Part shown: positions 1-6,101 of the stretch, piece by piece
Numbering within the stretch: position 1 is the stretch's first letter
Layout: each line of letters starts with the position of its first letter
DNA from: Vulcanimicrobiota bacterium
GTDB taxonomy: Bacteria > Vulcanimicrobiota > Vulcanimicrobiia > Vulcanimicrobiales > Vulcanimicrobiaceae
Direction of reading: 5' to 3'
Assembly (NCBI GenBank): GCA_030043675.1
Contig: JASHXG010000069.1
Span: 1 to 12,583, forward strand
Length of the DNA: 12,583 nucleotides
The notes under the pieces: generated by a model
Told to the model about the DNA's origin: nothing
Seen by the model: the letters and a program-made list of their open reading frames with translations, nothing else
The model's database searches: none
Program-made: the position numbers and the translations under genes

Positions 1-1
1 T

Positions 2-490
2 GTCGGTTTGGGGGTGATGGACTTTCACTTCCGCGGCGGTACGATGGGCACGGTGGCGGGCGAGCGGATCGCGCGCTTGCTCGAAGAGTCGCGCTCGCGC
101 GGGGTGCCGTGCATCATCTTCGCGGCATCCGGCGGCGCGCGCATGGAAGAGGGGATGTTGGCGCTCATGCAGATGGCGAAGACGACCGCCGCGGTGACGC
201 GCTTCACCCAGGACGGCAATTTCTTCGTGGTCGTGCTCACGGATCCAACGACCGGCGGCGTCGCCGCATCCTTTGCGTTTCAAGCCGACGTCATCGTTGC
301 CGAATCGAAAGCAGTGATCGGTTTTGCCGGGCGCCGTGTCATCGAACAGACCATCCGCCAGCGCCTGCCGGATCAATTTCAAACGGCCGAGTTTCTGCTC
401 GAGAAGGGGGCGATCGATATGGTCGTCGACCGGCGGTCGCTCAAAGAGACGTTGGTGCGATTGCTCCAGTACGCAGCGCATGAGCAATAA
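2..490 (+). CDS. accD: Acetyl-CoA carboxylase carboxyltransferase subunit beta (AccD), 3' part only
   Basis: The gene enters from the left edge, so the N-terminal zinc-ribbon region is outside the window; about 162 codons are visible. With AccA, AccD forms the carboxyltransferase that moves CO2 from biotin-carrier protein to acetyl-CoA, giving malonyl-CoA for fatty acid synthesis in the cytoplasm. The visible part reads through conserved AccD blocks: FRGGTMGTVAGERI, the ASGGARMEEGMLALMQMAKT block, VVLTDPTTGGVAASFA, VIGFAGRRVIEQT and FLLEKGAIDMVV. The family usually has FAGPRVIEQT; here the P is R. Its stop overlaps the start of accA by 11 bases, which implies translational coupling and a 1:1 complex. 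Identification is firm from these blocks and from the accA neighbour. Confidence 0.96.
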   Translation, partial: VGLGVMDFHFRGGTMGTVAGERIARLLEESRSRGVPCIIFAASGGARMEEGMLALMQMAKTTAAVTRFTQDGNFFVVVLTDPTTGGVAASFAFQADVIVAESKAVIGFAGRRVIEQTIRQRLPDQFQTAEFLLEKGAIDMVVDRRSLKETLVRLLQYAAHEQ

Positions 491-1466
491 CGTCATCGTC
501 GAGCGTGAGAAAGGCCTCGCTGAGCTCGAGCGGCGGATCACGGAGCTGCGGGAGGCCTCGGCGGCGCAGCCGCTCGACATGTCGAGCGAGATCAGCGCGC
601 TCGAAACGAAGTATCAGGAGATCCTTCACGAGCTCTTCGGGGCGCTGACTCCCTGGGAGAAGGTTCACATGGCGCGTCACCCCGACCGCCCGACATCGCT
701 CGATTACATCTCGCGCTTCGATCGGTTCGATGAGTTGCACGGCGACCGCCACTACCGCGACGATCAGTCGATCGTCGGCGGCTTCGCGTTCTTGCGCCGG
801 CACCCCGTAATGATCATTGGGCAGCAACGCGGTCGCGATACCAAGGAGAACCTGCGGCGCAACTTCGGGATGCCGGCTCCGGAAGGATACCGCAAAGCGC
901 GCCGGCTTGCCGCCTTGGCTTCGCACTTGCGTATGCCGATCGTGACCTTCGTCGACACCAAAGGTGCCGACCCCGGGATTAGCTCCGAGGAGCATGCGCA
1001 ATCGGAAGCGATCGCGATGTGCCTGCACGAGTTCACGCTGGCCCGCGTGCCGATCGTGTCGACGATCATCGGCGAAGGTGGTTCGGGGGGCGCGCTGGCC
1101 CTCGCGATCGCGGACCGCTTGCTGATGCTCGAACATAGCACCTATTCGGTCGCGTCGCCGGAAGGCTGCGCCGCGATCCTCTGGTCCGACGCGGGGAAAG
1201 CGGAAGAAGCGGCGAGCCGCTTGAAGTTGACCGCCGATGACCTTGCAGGGTTCGGTATCGTCGACGAGATCATCCCCGAGCCGCTCGGCGGTGCCCATCG
1301 CGATGCCGGCGGCGTCGTAACGCGCGTGCTGGATGCGATCGACGCTGCACTCAAGCAGCTGACCGAGCTGACGCCGGAGAGACTTTTGGAGGAGCGCTAT
1401 CGAAAGTACCGGCGATTGGGAGAATGGCAGACGGAGGGACTCGAGCCGATCGGAAGGAGCAATTGA
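480..1466 (+). CDS. accA: Acetyl-CoA carboxylase carboxyltransferase subunit alpha (AccA)
   Basis: A 328-aa protein, close to the usual ~320 aa. It is the alpha half of the acetyl-CoA carboxylase carboxyltransferase. The start is the ATG at 480 inside the accD tail; longer readings of this frame run antisense-like through accD and have no family match. An N-terminal coiled-coil-like segment (about 8-55) is followed by family blocks: ELHGDRHYRDDQSIVGGFA (85-103), NFGMPAPEGYRKA (128-140), the oxyanion/biotin-side block IGEGGSGGALALAI (197-210), STYSVASPEGCAAILW (220-235) and EPLGGAHRD (267-275). One block departs from the norm: where most members read TPGAYPG, this reads TKGADPG (160-166), followed by SSEEHAQSEA instead of the common AEERGQSEA. 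The catalytic architecture looks otherwise intact. Confidence 0.96.
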   Translation: MSNNVIVEREKGLAELERRITELREASAAQPLDMSSEISALETKYQEILHELFGALTPWEKVHMARHPDRPTSLDYISRFDRFDELHGDRHYRDDQSIVGGFAFLRRHPVMIIGQQRGRDTKENLRRNFGMPAPEGYRKARRLAALASHLRMPIVTFVDTKGADPGISSEEHAQSEAIAMCLHEFTLARVPIVSTIIGEGGSGGALALAIADRLLMLEHSTYSVASPEGCAAILWSDAGKAEEAASRLKLTADDLAGFGIVDEIIPEPLGGAHRDAGGVVTRVLDAIDAALKQLTELTPERLLEERYRKYRRLGEWQTEGLEPIGRSN

Positions 1467-1780
1467 AGCGCACGCGGCGCGTCCTTCGCCTCGCGGGTCG
1501 CGTGACTGGCGCAGCGATCCTGTTCCTCATCTCGACGCTGATCGGTGCGCAGTACGTGCGAGCCATCGGTGAGAATCTGGCGGCAGTCCACGAACTTGCT
1601 TCGATTCGAGCCGACATCACGACGCTCGAGAAGCGGCGCGACGAGCAGCAGCGCGAGCTGCTTCGCCTGCGCGACCCCGAGGGCGCGATTCCCGAAATCC
1701 ACGACCGGCTTCGACTGGTTCGTCCAAACGAGGCACTGATATTCATTTCGCCCCAGCCGGCCGCGACGGCGCATCCGTGA
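1463..1780 (+). CDS. DivIC/FtsB-like septum formation protein (small membrane coiled-coil protein)
   Basis: From the TTG at 1463 this gives 105 aa. An ATG at 1424 in the same frame would add 13 residues. I prefer TTG 1463 because AAGGAG lies just upstream (1454-1459) and it overlaps the accA stop in the compact form TTGA, whereas ATG 1424 has no clear ribosome site and overlaps accA by 43 bases; the SD spacing of 3 is short, so this is not settled. The layout is that of FtsB/DivIC/FtsL: a basic cytoplasmic tail (KRTRRVLRLAGR), one membrane segment (about 13-30), a charged coiled coil (about 36-70, with EKRRDEQQRELLRLR), then RLRLVRPNEALIFI, like the G-Y-x-x-P/E-x-x-x-x-x region after the coil in DivIC. 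FtsB/DivIC acts with FtsL and FtsQ/DivIB to activate septal peptidoglycan synthesis. Position in an operon with metabolic genes is neutral evidence. Confidence 0.72.
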   Translation: MKRTRRVLRLAGRVTGAAILFLISTLIGAQYVRAIGENLAAVHELASIRADITTLEKRRDEQQRELLRLRDPEGAIPEIHDRLRLVRPNEALIFISPQPAATAHP

Positions 1781-2136
1781 GCGATACGCTCGGCGGCATC
1801 GTCATCAACCTGAATGTCTACGGCGCGACCATTCGCCTGGATGGCGGTGACCTCGCGAGCGCGAGCGCATCGGATGTCGAGGCGCATCGCGAGCAGTATC
1901 AACGCTCCCTCGTTCGTCGCAAGCGCCTGTCCTTCGAGGTGCGACGCCGAGGAAGGCGTTGCGCCGTTTCGCTGGCACCGCAGATCCGTGACGACGAGCT
2001 GGAAGAGCAGATCGCGTCCTATCTCAAGAGCACCGAGGAATGGGAATCCCCCGACGGGATTGCGGCTGCCGAGCGCCATTTCTTGCGCAAGAAGCGGCGT
2101 GCCGCGCTCTTCCAGTCGAAGCACAGTCCCACCTAA
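1777..2136 (+). CDS. Hypothetical protein, possible S1/OB-fold-like N-terminus
   Basis: A 119-aa basic protein I cannot assign to a named family. It starts at a GTG that overlaps the upstream TGA as GTGA, so it is translationally coupled to the DivIC/FtsB-like gene. Residues 6-30 (GGIVINLNVYGATIRLDGG, then LASASASD) resemble the first strands of an S1-type RNA-binding barrel, which typically reads G-x-V-x-x-V-x-x-Y/F-G-A-x-V-x-L then a turn and a strand leading to SD/SE. The rest is highly charged: an arginine cluster (RRKRLSFEVRRRGRR, about 46-60), an acidic helix (DDELEEQIASYLKSTEEWE) and a lysine/arginine tail (RKKRRAALF). No signal peptide or membrane segment is seen. The charge pattern fits RNA or ribosome binding, but this is inference from a weak similarity. 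Confidence 0.62.
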   Translation: MSDTLGGIVINLNVYGATIRLDGGDLASASASDVEAHREQYQRSLVRRKRLSFEVRRRGRRCAVSLAPQIRDDELEEQIASYLKSTEEWESPDGIAAAERHFLRKKRRAALFQSKHSPT

Positions 2137-2154
2137 CCGGGGGCCTCGAAGCAC

Positions 2155-3126
2155 TTGAGCCGTCGTTACGCAGTCGTTTCTATCGGAACGAACTCGACGC
2201 GATTGCTGCTTGCCGACGTCGAGCCTGACGTCCCACGCATCGAGCTCACGCGTTCGATCGGCACGCGCATCGGCGAGGGGCTCGGCGAGCACGGAAGGCT
2301 CGGCGACGAGCCGATGGAGCGTACCCTCGCGGCGATCGTGCAACTGGTGCGCGCAGTTCGCGGCCACTACGTACGGCTCTTCGCGGTGGCGACGAGCGCC
2401 TTGCGCCGCGCCGAGAATGGTGAGGCGTTCGAGCAACGCGTCTTCGACGTGCTCGGCGTGCCGCTGCGCGTGCTTACCGGCGAAGAAGAAGCCGCCGCCT
2501 CCTATCGCGGCGCGCTCACGGCGTTCGGCACGCTGCGCGGCGAGCGGGTCGGGGTTCTCGACGTCGGAGGGGGCAGCACCGAGTACGCGGTCGGCGACTC
2601 CACGCAGCCCGAGCGCGTGATCTCGTGCGAGATCGGTGCGGTCCGTTTGACCGAGGCGTTGCCCGCGCTGGCGGGCCGCGAGGGAACGGTCGATCCGGCA
2701 ACGCTCGAGCGAGCTCGCGCCGTTGCGCGCGGGGCGCTGTCGCCGCTCGCCGACTACGCCAACGTGGAACGTGTTGCGATCGTCGGCGGGAGCGCGACCA
2801 CGACGGCGGCGATCGTGCGCGCGCGCAAGACCCCGCCGCTCTCTTATGCGTTGACGCGGTCCGACTTGGAACGCACGCTGGCTCGCCTGACGGCCATGAA
2901 GTTGGAAGAACGAAAGGCGGTCGTGGGAATGAAGCCGCAGCGCGCCGACATTCTTCCGGGCGGAATCGTCGTGCTCGAGAGCGCGCTCGAGATCATCGGT
3001 CGCGATGAGGCGATCGCGACGACGGCGGACCTGTTGCTCGGCATTGCGCTGGAGCAACGCGACGCAGCAGGACCGCGACCACCGGTCGGGGCAAGCACCG
3101 AGACGCGAAGGGGATTTCGTCCATGA
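2155..3126 (+). CDS. ppx: Ppx/GppA family exopolyphosphatase
   Basis: A 323-aa protein starting at TTG 2155, the only start that keeps the first phosphate-binding strand complete. The family uses an ASKHA (actin-like) fold to hydrolyse terminal phosphate from polyphosphate or to convert pppGpp to ppGpp. Visible motifs: phosphate-1 loop VVSIGTNSTRLLLADV (7-22), the ATSALRRAENGEAF segment (79-92), the TGEEEAAASYRGA block (108-120) with catalytic-type glutamates, phosphate-2 loop VGVLDVGGGSTEYAVG (132-147), and the adenosine-type loop VAIVGGSATTTAAI (207-220) followed by a late PGGIVVLESAL segment. Length matches short single-module Ppx proteins (about 300-330 aa) without the C-terminal HD domain of E. 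coli Ppx/GppA. It overlaps the next gene by ATGA. Ppx versus GppA activity cannot be told from sequence alone. Confidence 0.93.
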   Translation: MSRRYAVVSIGTNSTRLLLADVEPDVPRIELTRSIGTRIGEGLGEHGRLGDEPMERTLAAIVQLVRAVRGHYVRLFAVATSALRRAENGEAFEQRVFDVLGVPLRVLTGEEEAAASYRGALTAFGTLRGERVGVLDVGGGSTEYAVGDSTQPERVISCEIGAVRLTEALPALAGREGTVDPATLERARAVARGALSPLADYANVERVAIVGGSATTTAAIVRARKTPPLSYALTRSDLERTLARLTAMKLEERKAVVGMKPQRADILPGGIVVLESALEIIGRDEAIATTADLLLGIALEQRDAAGPRPPVGASTETRRGFRP

Positions 3127-3365
3127 ACGACACGCAGATACGCGAGCACATCGAGCAGCTCGTTGCCGAAGAGCACCGGTTATTCGAGCACGGCGACGCC
3201 GGCGGGCTCACGAACGAGGATCGAGCGCGCCTGGAGCAGATCTCCGTCCAGCTCGATCAGTACTGGGATCTGTTGCGCCAGCGGCGGGCGCGGCGGCACG
3301 CGGGCCAGGATCCGGGCGTCGCGAATATGCGCAGCGAAGACGTCGTCGAACATTACCGGCAGTAG
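3123..3365 (+). CDS. DUF2630 family protein
   Basis: An 80-aa acidic-to-basic helical protein. It begins at ATG 3123, overlapping the exopolyphosphatase stop as ATGA. The sequence matches what I know of DUF2630: an N-terminal IREHIEQLVAEEHRLFE helix, a conserved RARLEQISVQLDQYWDLLRQRRARR block (about residues 34-58) and the family-like ending in which a short DVVEHY segment precedes the stop. Function of the family is unknown; it is common in Actinobacteria and some neighbouring phyla and is predicted to be a soluble two-helix protein. Co-transcription with the preceding core genes is likely. It is the last gene before the tRNA, whose 5' end lies only 11 bases after the stop. Confidence 0.88.
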   Translation: MNDTQIREHIEQLVAEEHRLFEHGDAGGLTNEDRARLEQISVQLDQYWDLLRQRRARRHAGQDPGVANMRSEDVVEHYRQ

Positions 3366-3376
3366 CTACAACACTC

Positions 3377-3683
3377 GGGATGGTGGTGGAATAGGCAGAC
3401 ACAGCAGACTTGACGGAATCGGTTGAGCCGCAGTTCGGGAAACCGCCTGCGGGATGCGCTCAAAGTCGGCGAACTCTCTGTCGTAAGACGTGACGATGCC
3501 GAGCCAAGCTCCGTAGCAGGGGAAGGTGTAGAGACTGGACGGGCGCGGCCTAAGTGAGGTCCCATCTCATACGGTCAAGGCACAGTCCGGACCACAAACG
3601 CGCCGGACGCGGTGGCGAAAGCCATAGTGGTGCGAAAATCTGCAGTCCGAAAGGACGTCCGGGTTCGACTCCCGGCCATCCCA
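3377..3683 (+). tRNA. tRNA-Leu(UAA) interrupted by a group I intron
   Basis: Exons are 3377-3411 and 3635-3683, giving an 84-nt class II tRNA when joined. The acceptor stem pairs GGGATGG (3377-3383) with CCATCCC (3676-3682), and A3683 is the discriminator base expected for leucine. The D arm (GTG/CAC around GAATAGGCAGA) is typical of tRNA-Leu. The anticodon stem GCAGA pairs with TCTGC across the splice junction, giving the loop CTTAAAA with anticodon UAA split after U34. The long variable arm is GTCC-GAAA-GGAC and the T arm is CCGGG-TTCGACT-CCCGG. The 3' CCA is not encoded. The unspliced gene would be missed or misread by scanners that do not allow introns. Confidence 0.95.
3412..3634 (+). 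ncRNA. Group I self-splicing intron in the tRNA-Leu(UAA) anticodon loop
   Basis: A 223-nt insert between U34 and A35, ending in G as group I introns do. Exon bases GACTT (3407-3411) pair with intron GAGCC (3425-3429): the splice-site U34 forms the conserved U.G pair and the same A/C mismatch seen in cyanobacterial introns. P2 is CCGCAG/CTGCGG (3428-3433 with 3447-3452) capped by CGG-GAAA-CCG. P4 is TCGGC/GCCGA (3466-3470 with 3498-3502), with a GTC-GTAA-GAC hairpin between. The conserved block GATGCCGAGCCAAGC (3495-3509) and GGAAGGTGTAGAGACT (3521-3536) match the core of cyanobacterial and plastid trnL introns. P7 pairs GACT (3533-3536) with AGTC (3584-3587). A final TGGC-GAAA-GCCA hairpin (3613-3624) is P9-like. 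There is no homing endonuclease ORF. It most resembles subgroup IC3. Confidence 0.94.
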
Positions 3684-3748
3684 AAAGGTCCTACCAGCGA
3701 CCCGAAACTCTTCAGAGGTCAGAAAAGCTGTTGGGCTGAGCATTGCAA
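3684..3748. other. Gap after the tRNA, no feature seen
   Basis: No ORF, no GC stem followed by a T-run, and no clear promoter was found in this short stretch. Only small 4-bp pairings (for example CTCT/AGAG around 3710) are present, too weak to call a terminator. Confidence 0.5.
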
Positions 3749-3778
3749 CAAAAATGTGCTCAACCGACCACATTTTTG
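3749..3778. promoter_or_regulatory. Perfect 10-bp inverted repeat upstream of the winged-helix gene
   Basis: CAAAAATGTG (3749-3758) and CACATTTTTG (3769-3778) are exact reverse complements separated by 10 bases, so the half-site centres lie about 20 bp (two helical turns) apart. It sits 13 bases before the start of the winged-helix protein at 3792, and a TATA-like GATAAT follows at 3779-3784. The spacing fits an autoregulatory operator for a dimeric DNA-binding protein. An alternative is an AT-rich transcription terminator for the tRNA transcript, but the stem is weak and has no GC clamp. Assignment as an operator is inference. Confidence 0.5.
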
Positions 3779-3791
3779 ATAATACTAAGCC

Positions 3792-4121
3792 ATGGTCAAT
3801 ATGAAGCTCTTCGGCAGCACCTCCCGCAGCAAAATTCTAACGCTTGTCGCTCTGCTCGGTGAAACGTACCCTAGAGAGCTCGCACGCGTTAGTGATGCAC
3901 CGTTGCCAAGCGTACAGCGGATGGTGAATGACCTTGAGCGCGAGGGCGTCGTGGCTAGCCGGATCGTGGGGGCTAATCGCGAGGTACGCCTCAATCCGCG
4001 ATTTTACGGCGCCGACGAACTTCGCGCTCTACTCTTGAAATACGCAAAGCGTGATCCCGGCCTCGAGCGCCGTGTATCGCAGTTACGCCGGCGTCCACGG
4101 CGTGCGGGGAAGCCGCTCTAA
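3792..4121 (+). CDS. Small winged helix-turn-helix protein, transcriptional regulator or antitoxin-like
   Basis: A 109-aa protein. The N-terminus FGSTSRSKILTLVALLGETYPRELA followed by SVQRMVNDLEREGVVASRIVG and REVRLNPRFYGADELRALLLKYA has the layout of short winged-helix regulators that occur beside nucleotidyltransferase genes: helix 1 (SRSKILTLV), helix 2 (YPRELARV), recognition helix (PLPSVQRMVNDLERE), and a beta-wing with the R-x-Y/L-N-x-x sequence. A basic tail (RRVSQLRRRPRRAGK) closes it. No strong ribosome site precedes ATG 3792; ATG 3801 is an equally plausible start. The next ORF begins 1 base after its stop (TAAGATG), so the two are co-translated. It probably represses its own promoter through the inverted repeat upstream. 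Assignment as a regulator is good; the antitoxin role is inferred from context. Confidence 0.72.
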   Translation: MVNMKLFGSTSRSKILTLVALLGETYPRELARVSDAPLPSVQRMVNDLEREGVVASRIVGANREVRLNPRFYGADELRALLLKYAKRDPGLERRVSQLRRRPRRAGKPL

Positions 4122-4122
4122 G

Positions 4123-4437
4123 ATGTCGCCGATAACCGACGAGTCTTCCCTGGCTGACGTTTGTTTTGTCGTGCGCACGGAGTTAGCGCATGCCGGCGCC
4201 GTCGCCGTTCTTACAGGCGGCAGTGCGGCGACCTACTATGCGCTCGGCGAAAAGCTTATGGAACACCAGCGGGTTCGACGGCGACCCCAGTGCGTTCTGG
4301 GATCCAGTCGGGTTATGATCTCAAATGAACTCGCGCCGAATTGGGTGGCACAGGACACAGTATTTCATATTAGCGTACCTCCGCCGTTCGTAGGCGGAAT
4401 CGCTGCCATGTTCTGGGAACGATGCAGCGTTCGCTAG
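4123..4437 (+). pseudogene. Nucleotidyltransferase-like gene, probably frameshifted
   Basis: The frame from ATG 4123 reads MSPITDESSLADVC, then AVLTGGSAATYYA, which is the G-G-S-A-A start of the nucleotidyltransferase (AbiEii/DUF6036-like) fold. Directly after YYA the family normally reads P-x-A-Y-x-S-x-D-x-D-F; this frame instead gives LGEKLMEHQRVRRRPQ. The frame two bases on reads KAYGTPAGS and later SGYDLK before a TGA, while the original frame resumes sensibly as SNELAPNWVAQDTVFHISVPP, like the HPDTxFxIEFPPxPLAVG part of the family. The catalytic D-x-D is not found. This is best read as two or more frame disruptions in a decayed gene, but an intact, divergent 104-aa protein cannot be excluded. 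It lies 1 base after the winged-helix gene. Confidence 0.5.
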
Positions 4438-6101
4438 CCAATGTGATTCGGTGGTTGTTCGACTCTCACTACGGCGTCGACAGCAGACTGATCCCGCGAT
4501 GGATCTTTTTGCGCGCGCTGGCCGCCATCTATTTCTCCGCGTTCTACTCGCTGCTGTTTCAGATCAAAGGACTGATAGGGCCGGAGGGAATTCTGCCGGC
4601 GCAGCATTTCTTGGCTGCGGTCGCGGACGCGCTGGGGGCTGCGGGCTATTGGTACGCGCCATCGCTCTACTGGATCTCCGCGAGCTCCAGCATGTTGATA
4701 GCTGTCACGTGGATTGGTTTGGCTGCTTCGATAGCTGCGTTCTTCAACTTATGGCCACGGGTAGGCTTCTTAGCCTGTTTTGTCTGTTTCCTGTCGTTCG
4801 TAACGGTGGCTGGTGTGTTTTCCGGTTACCAGTCGGATGGGATGCTGCTCGAAGCGGGCTTTCTGGCGCTGTTCTTCGCGCCGCGCGGGTTGATGCCGGG
4901 GTGGGGTGCGCATAGCCCGCCCTCGCGCGCGAGCCTCTTCCTGTTGCAGTGGGTGTGGTTTCGCATCTACTTCGAGTCGGGGATGGTAAAGCTGCTGAGT
5001 GGCGACCCGGAGTGGCGCCACTTTACGGCCATCGACGAGTATTACCAGAACGGACCACTGCCCACGTGGATTGGCTGGTATATGCAGCACCTTCCACACT
5101 GGTTCCAGGCAGCCACTGCGGGCGCAACGCTGGTAATGGAGCTGGGGCTGGTCTTCATGCTCTTCTTCCCAAGGCGCGTGCGGCTCATCTGCTTTTGCAT
5201 CGTCACTCCGTGGCAGATTGGCGTGACCCTTACCGCTAATTATACATTCCTGAATTATTTGGTGCTTTCTCTCGGGTTCTTACTGCTGGACGATCGGGCG
5301 CTGATGCGGTTTGTGCCGATGCGGTTCAGACCTGAACTCGTTAGGAAGCCCGAGACTGACGTGACGGAAGAGACGCCTTTGTCAATCCCAAGCGTCACGG
5401 AGCCGCGCGCGCCGGTTCAAGCGCTGAGTACGGAAGAATTGCAAGCGCGCAGACCCTGGCGGCAACGGCTCGAGAAACACTTGAACGCACTGGGGCTTGC
5501 GGTGAGCATCGTTCTACTGACATGGGTAGCGTACGACACCACCGCGGAGCTAATCGCTATGCCGCTAGGCGGAATGTCACCGGTATTCGGTTTTCCGGTG
5601 AGACTGCTCGATCCGTTCCGCATCGCTAACCAATACGGGCTTTTCGCGGTGATGACGCGCGGGCGGTACGAGATTGAATTTCAGGGGTCGGACGATGGCA
5701 ACCAATGGGTGGCATATCCCTTCCGCTATAAGCCGCAGGCGCTCAACGAACCGCCGGGCATCTACGCGCCCTATCAGCCGCGCTTCGATTGGAATCTGTG
5801 GTTTGCGTCTCTAGGCGATTGGCAGCAAAACGATATTGTCCCGTTGGCCGAGGAGCGGCTGATCGTGAACGATCCCGATGTGCTGGCGTTGTTCAAGCGC
5901 AATCCGTTTCCCGGGACCCCGCCGCGGTATGTGCGCGCGGTGCTGTGGCAGTACTGGTTTACCACGGTGGCCGAGAAGCGGCAGTCAGGCAATTGGTGGC
6001 GCCGCCGCTTGATCGGGTTGTATGCGCCAGAGCTGACGATTACGCCGGAGGGACATTTCGCGGTTGTCGGATCTCCGCCGGTGCTGCCGCCCCACGACTA
6101 A
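4422..6101 (+). CDS. Lipase maturation factor (LMF1) family integral membrane protein
   Basis: A 559-aa membrane protein matching the lipase maturation factor family (DUF1222) along its length. In animals LMF1 is an ER protein needed for folding of dimeric lipases; the role of bacterial homologues is not established. Membrane segments are likely near 27-48, 81-111, 113-136, 140-153, 170-194, 231-250, 256-290 and 353-371. Family blocks: IKGLIGPEGILPA (48-60), SDGMLLEAGFLALFFAPRG (138-156), RIYFESGMVKLLSGDPEWR (181-199), NGPLPTWIGWYMQHLPHW (210-227), then the C-terminal domain with YEIEFQGSDDGNQW (416-429), YQPRFDWNLWFASLGDW (451-467) and RNPFPGTPPRYVRAVLWQYWFT (493-514). A low-complexity linker at 306-345 separates the halves. 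Its start overlaps the upstream broken ORF by 16 bases; GTG 4443 is an alternative. Confidence 0.9.
   Translation: MQRSLANVIRWLFDSHYGVDSRLIPRWIFLRALAAIYFSAFYSLLFQIKGLIGPEGILPAQHFLAAVADALGAAGYWYAPSLYWISASSSMLIAVTWIGLAASIAAFFNLWPRVGFLACFVCFLSFVTVAGVFSGYQSDGMLLEAGFLALFFAPRGLMPGWGAHSPPSRASLFLLQWVWFRIYFESGMVKLLSGDPEWRHFTAIDEYYQNGPLPTWIGWYMQHLPHWFQAATAGATLVMELGLVFMLFFPRRVRLICFCIVTPWQIGVTLTANYTFLNYLVLSLGFLLLDDRALMRFVPMRFRPELVRKPETDVTEETPLSIPSVTEPRAPVQALSTEELQARRPWRQRLEKHLNALGLAVSIVLLTWVAYDTTAELIAMPLGGMSPVFGFPVRLLDPFRIANQYGLFAVMTRGRYEIEFQGSDDGNQWVAYPFRYKPQALNEPPGIYAPYQPRFDWNLWFASLGDWQQNDIVPLAEERLIVNDPDVLALFKRNPFPGTPPRYVRAVLWQYWFTTVAEKRQSGNWWRRRLIGLYAPELTITPEGHFAVVGSPPVLPPHD

Noticed and set aside
441..1298. 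A 285-codon minus-strand frame opposite accA
   Set aside because: It mirrors conserved AccA coding sequence and has low-complexity R/D/E composition.
1351..3057. A 568-codon open frame on the minus strand opposite accA, the DivIC-like gene, the unknown gene and ppx
   Set aside because: The plus strand carries recognisable families in tight operon order over the same bases; the antisense product is an arginine-rich sequence with no family pattern, as expected from GC-rich DNA read backward.
3554..3773. Short ORFs on both strands across the intron and tRNA exon
   Set aside because: They run through structured tRNA and intron sequence; there is no ribosome site or family match, and no homing endonuclease motif (LAGLIDADG or GIY-YIG).
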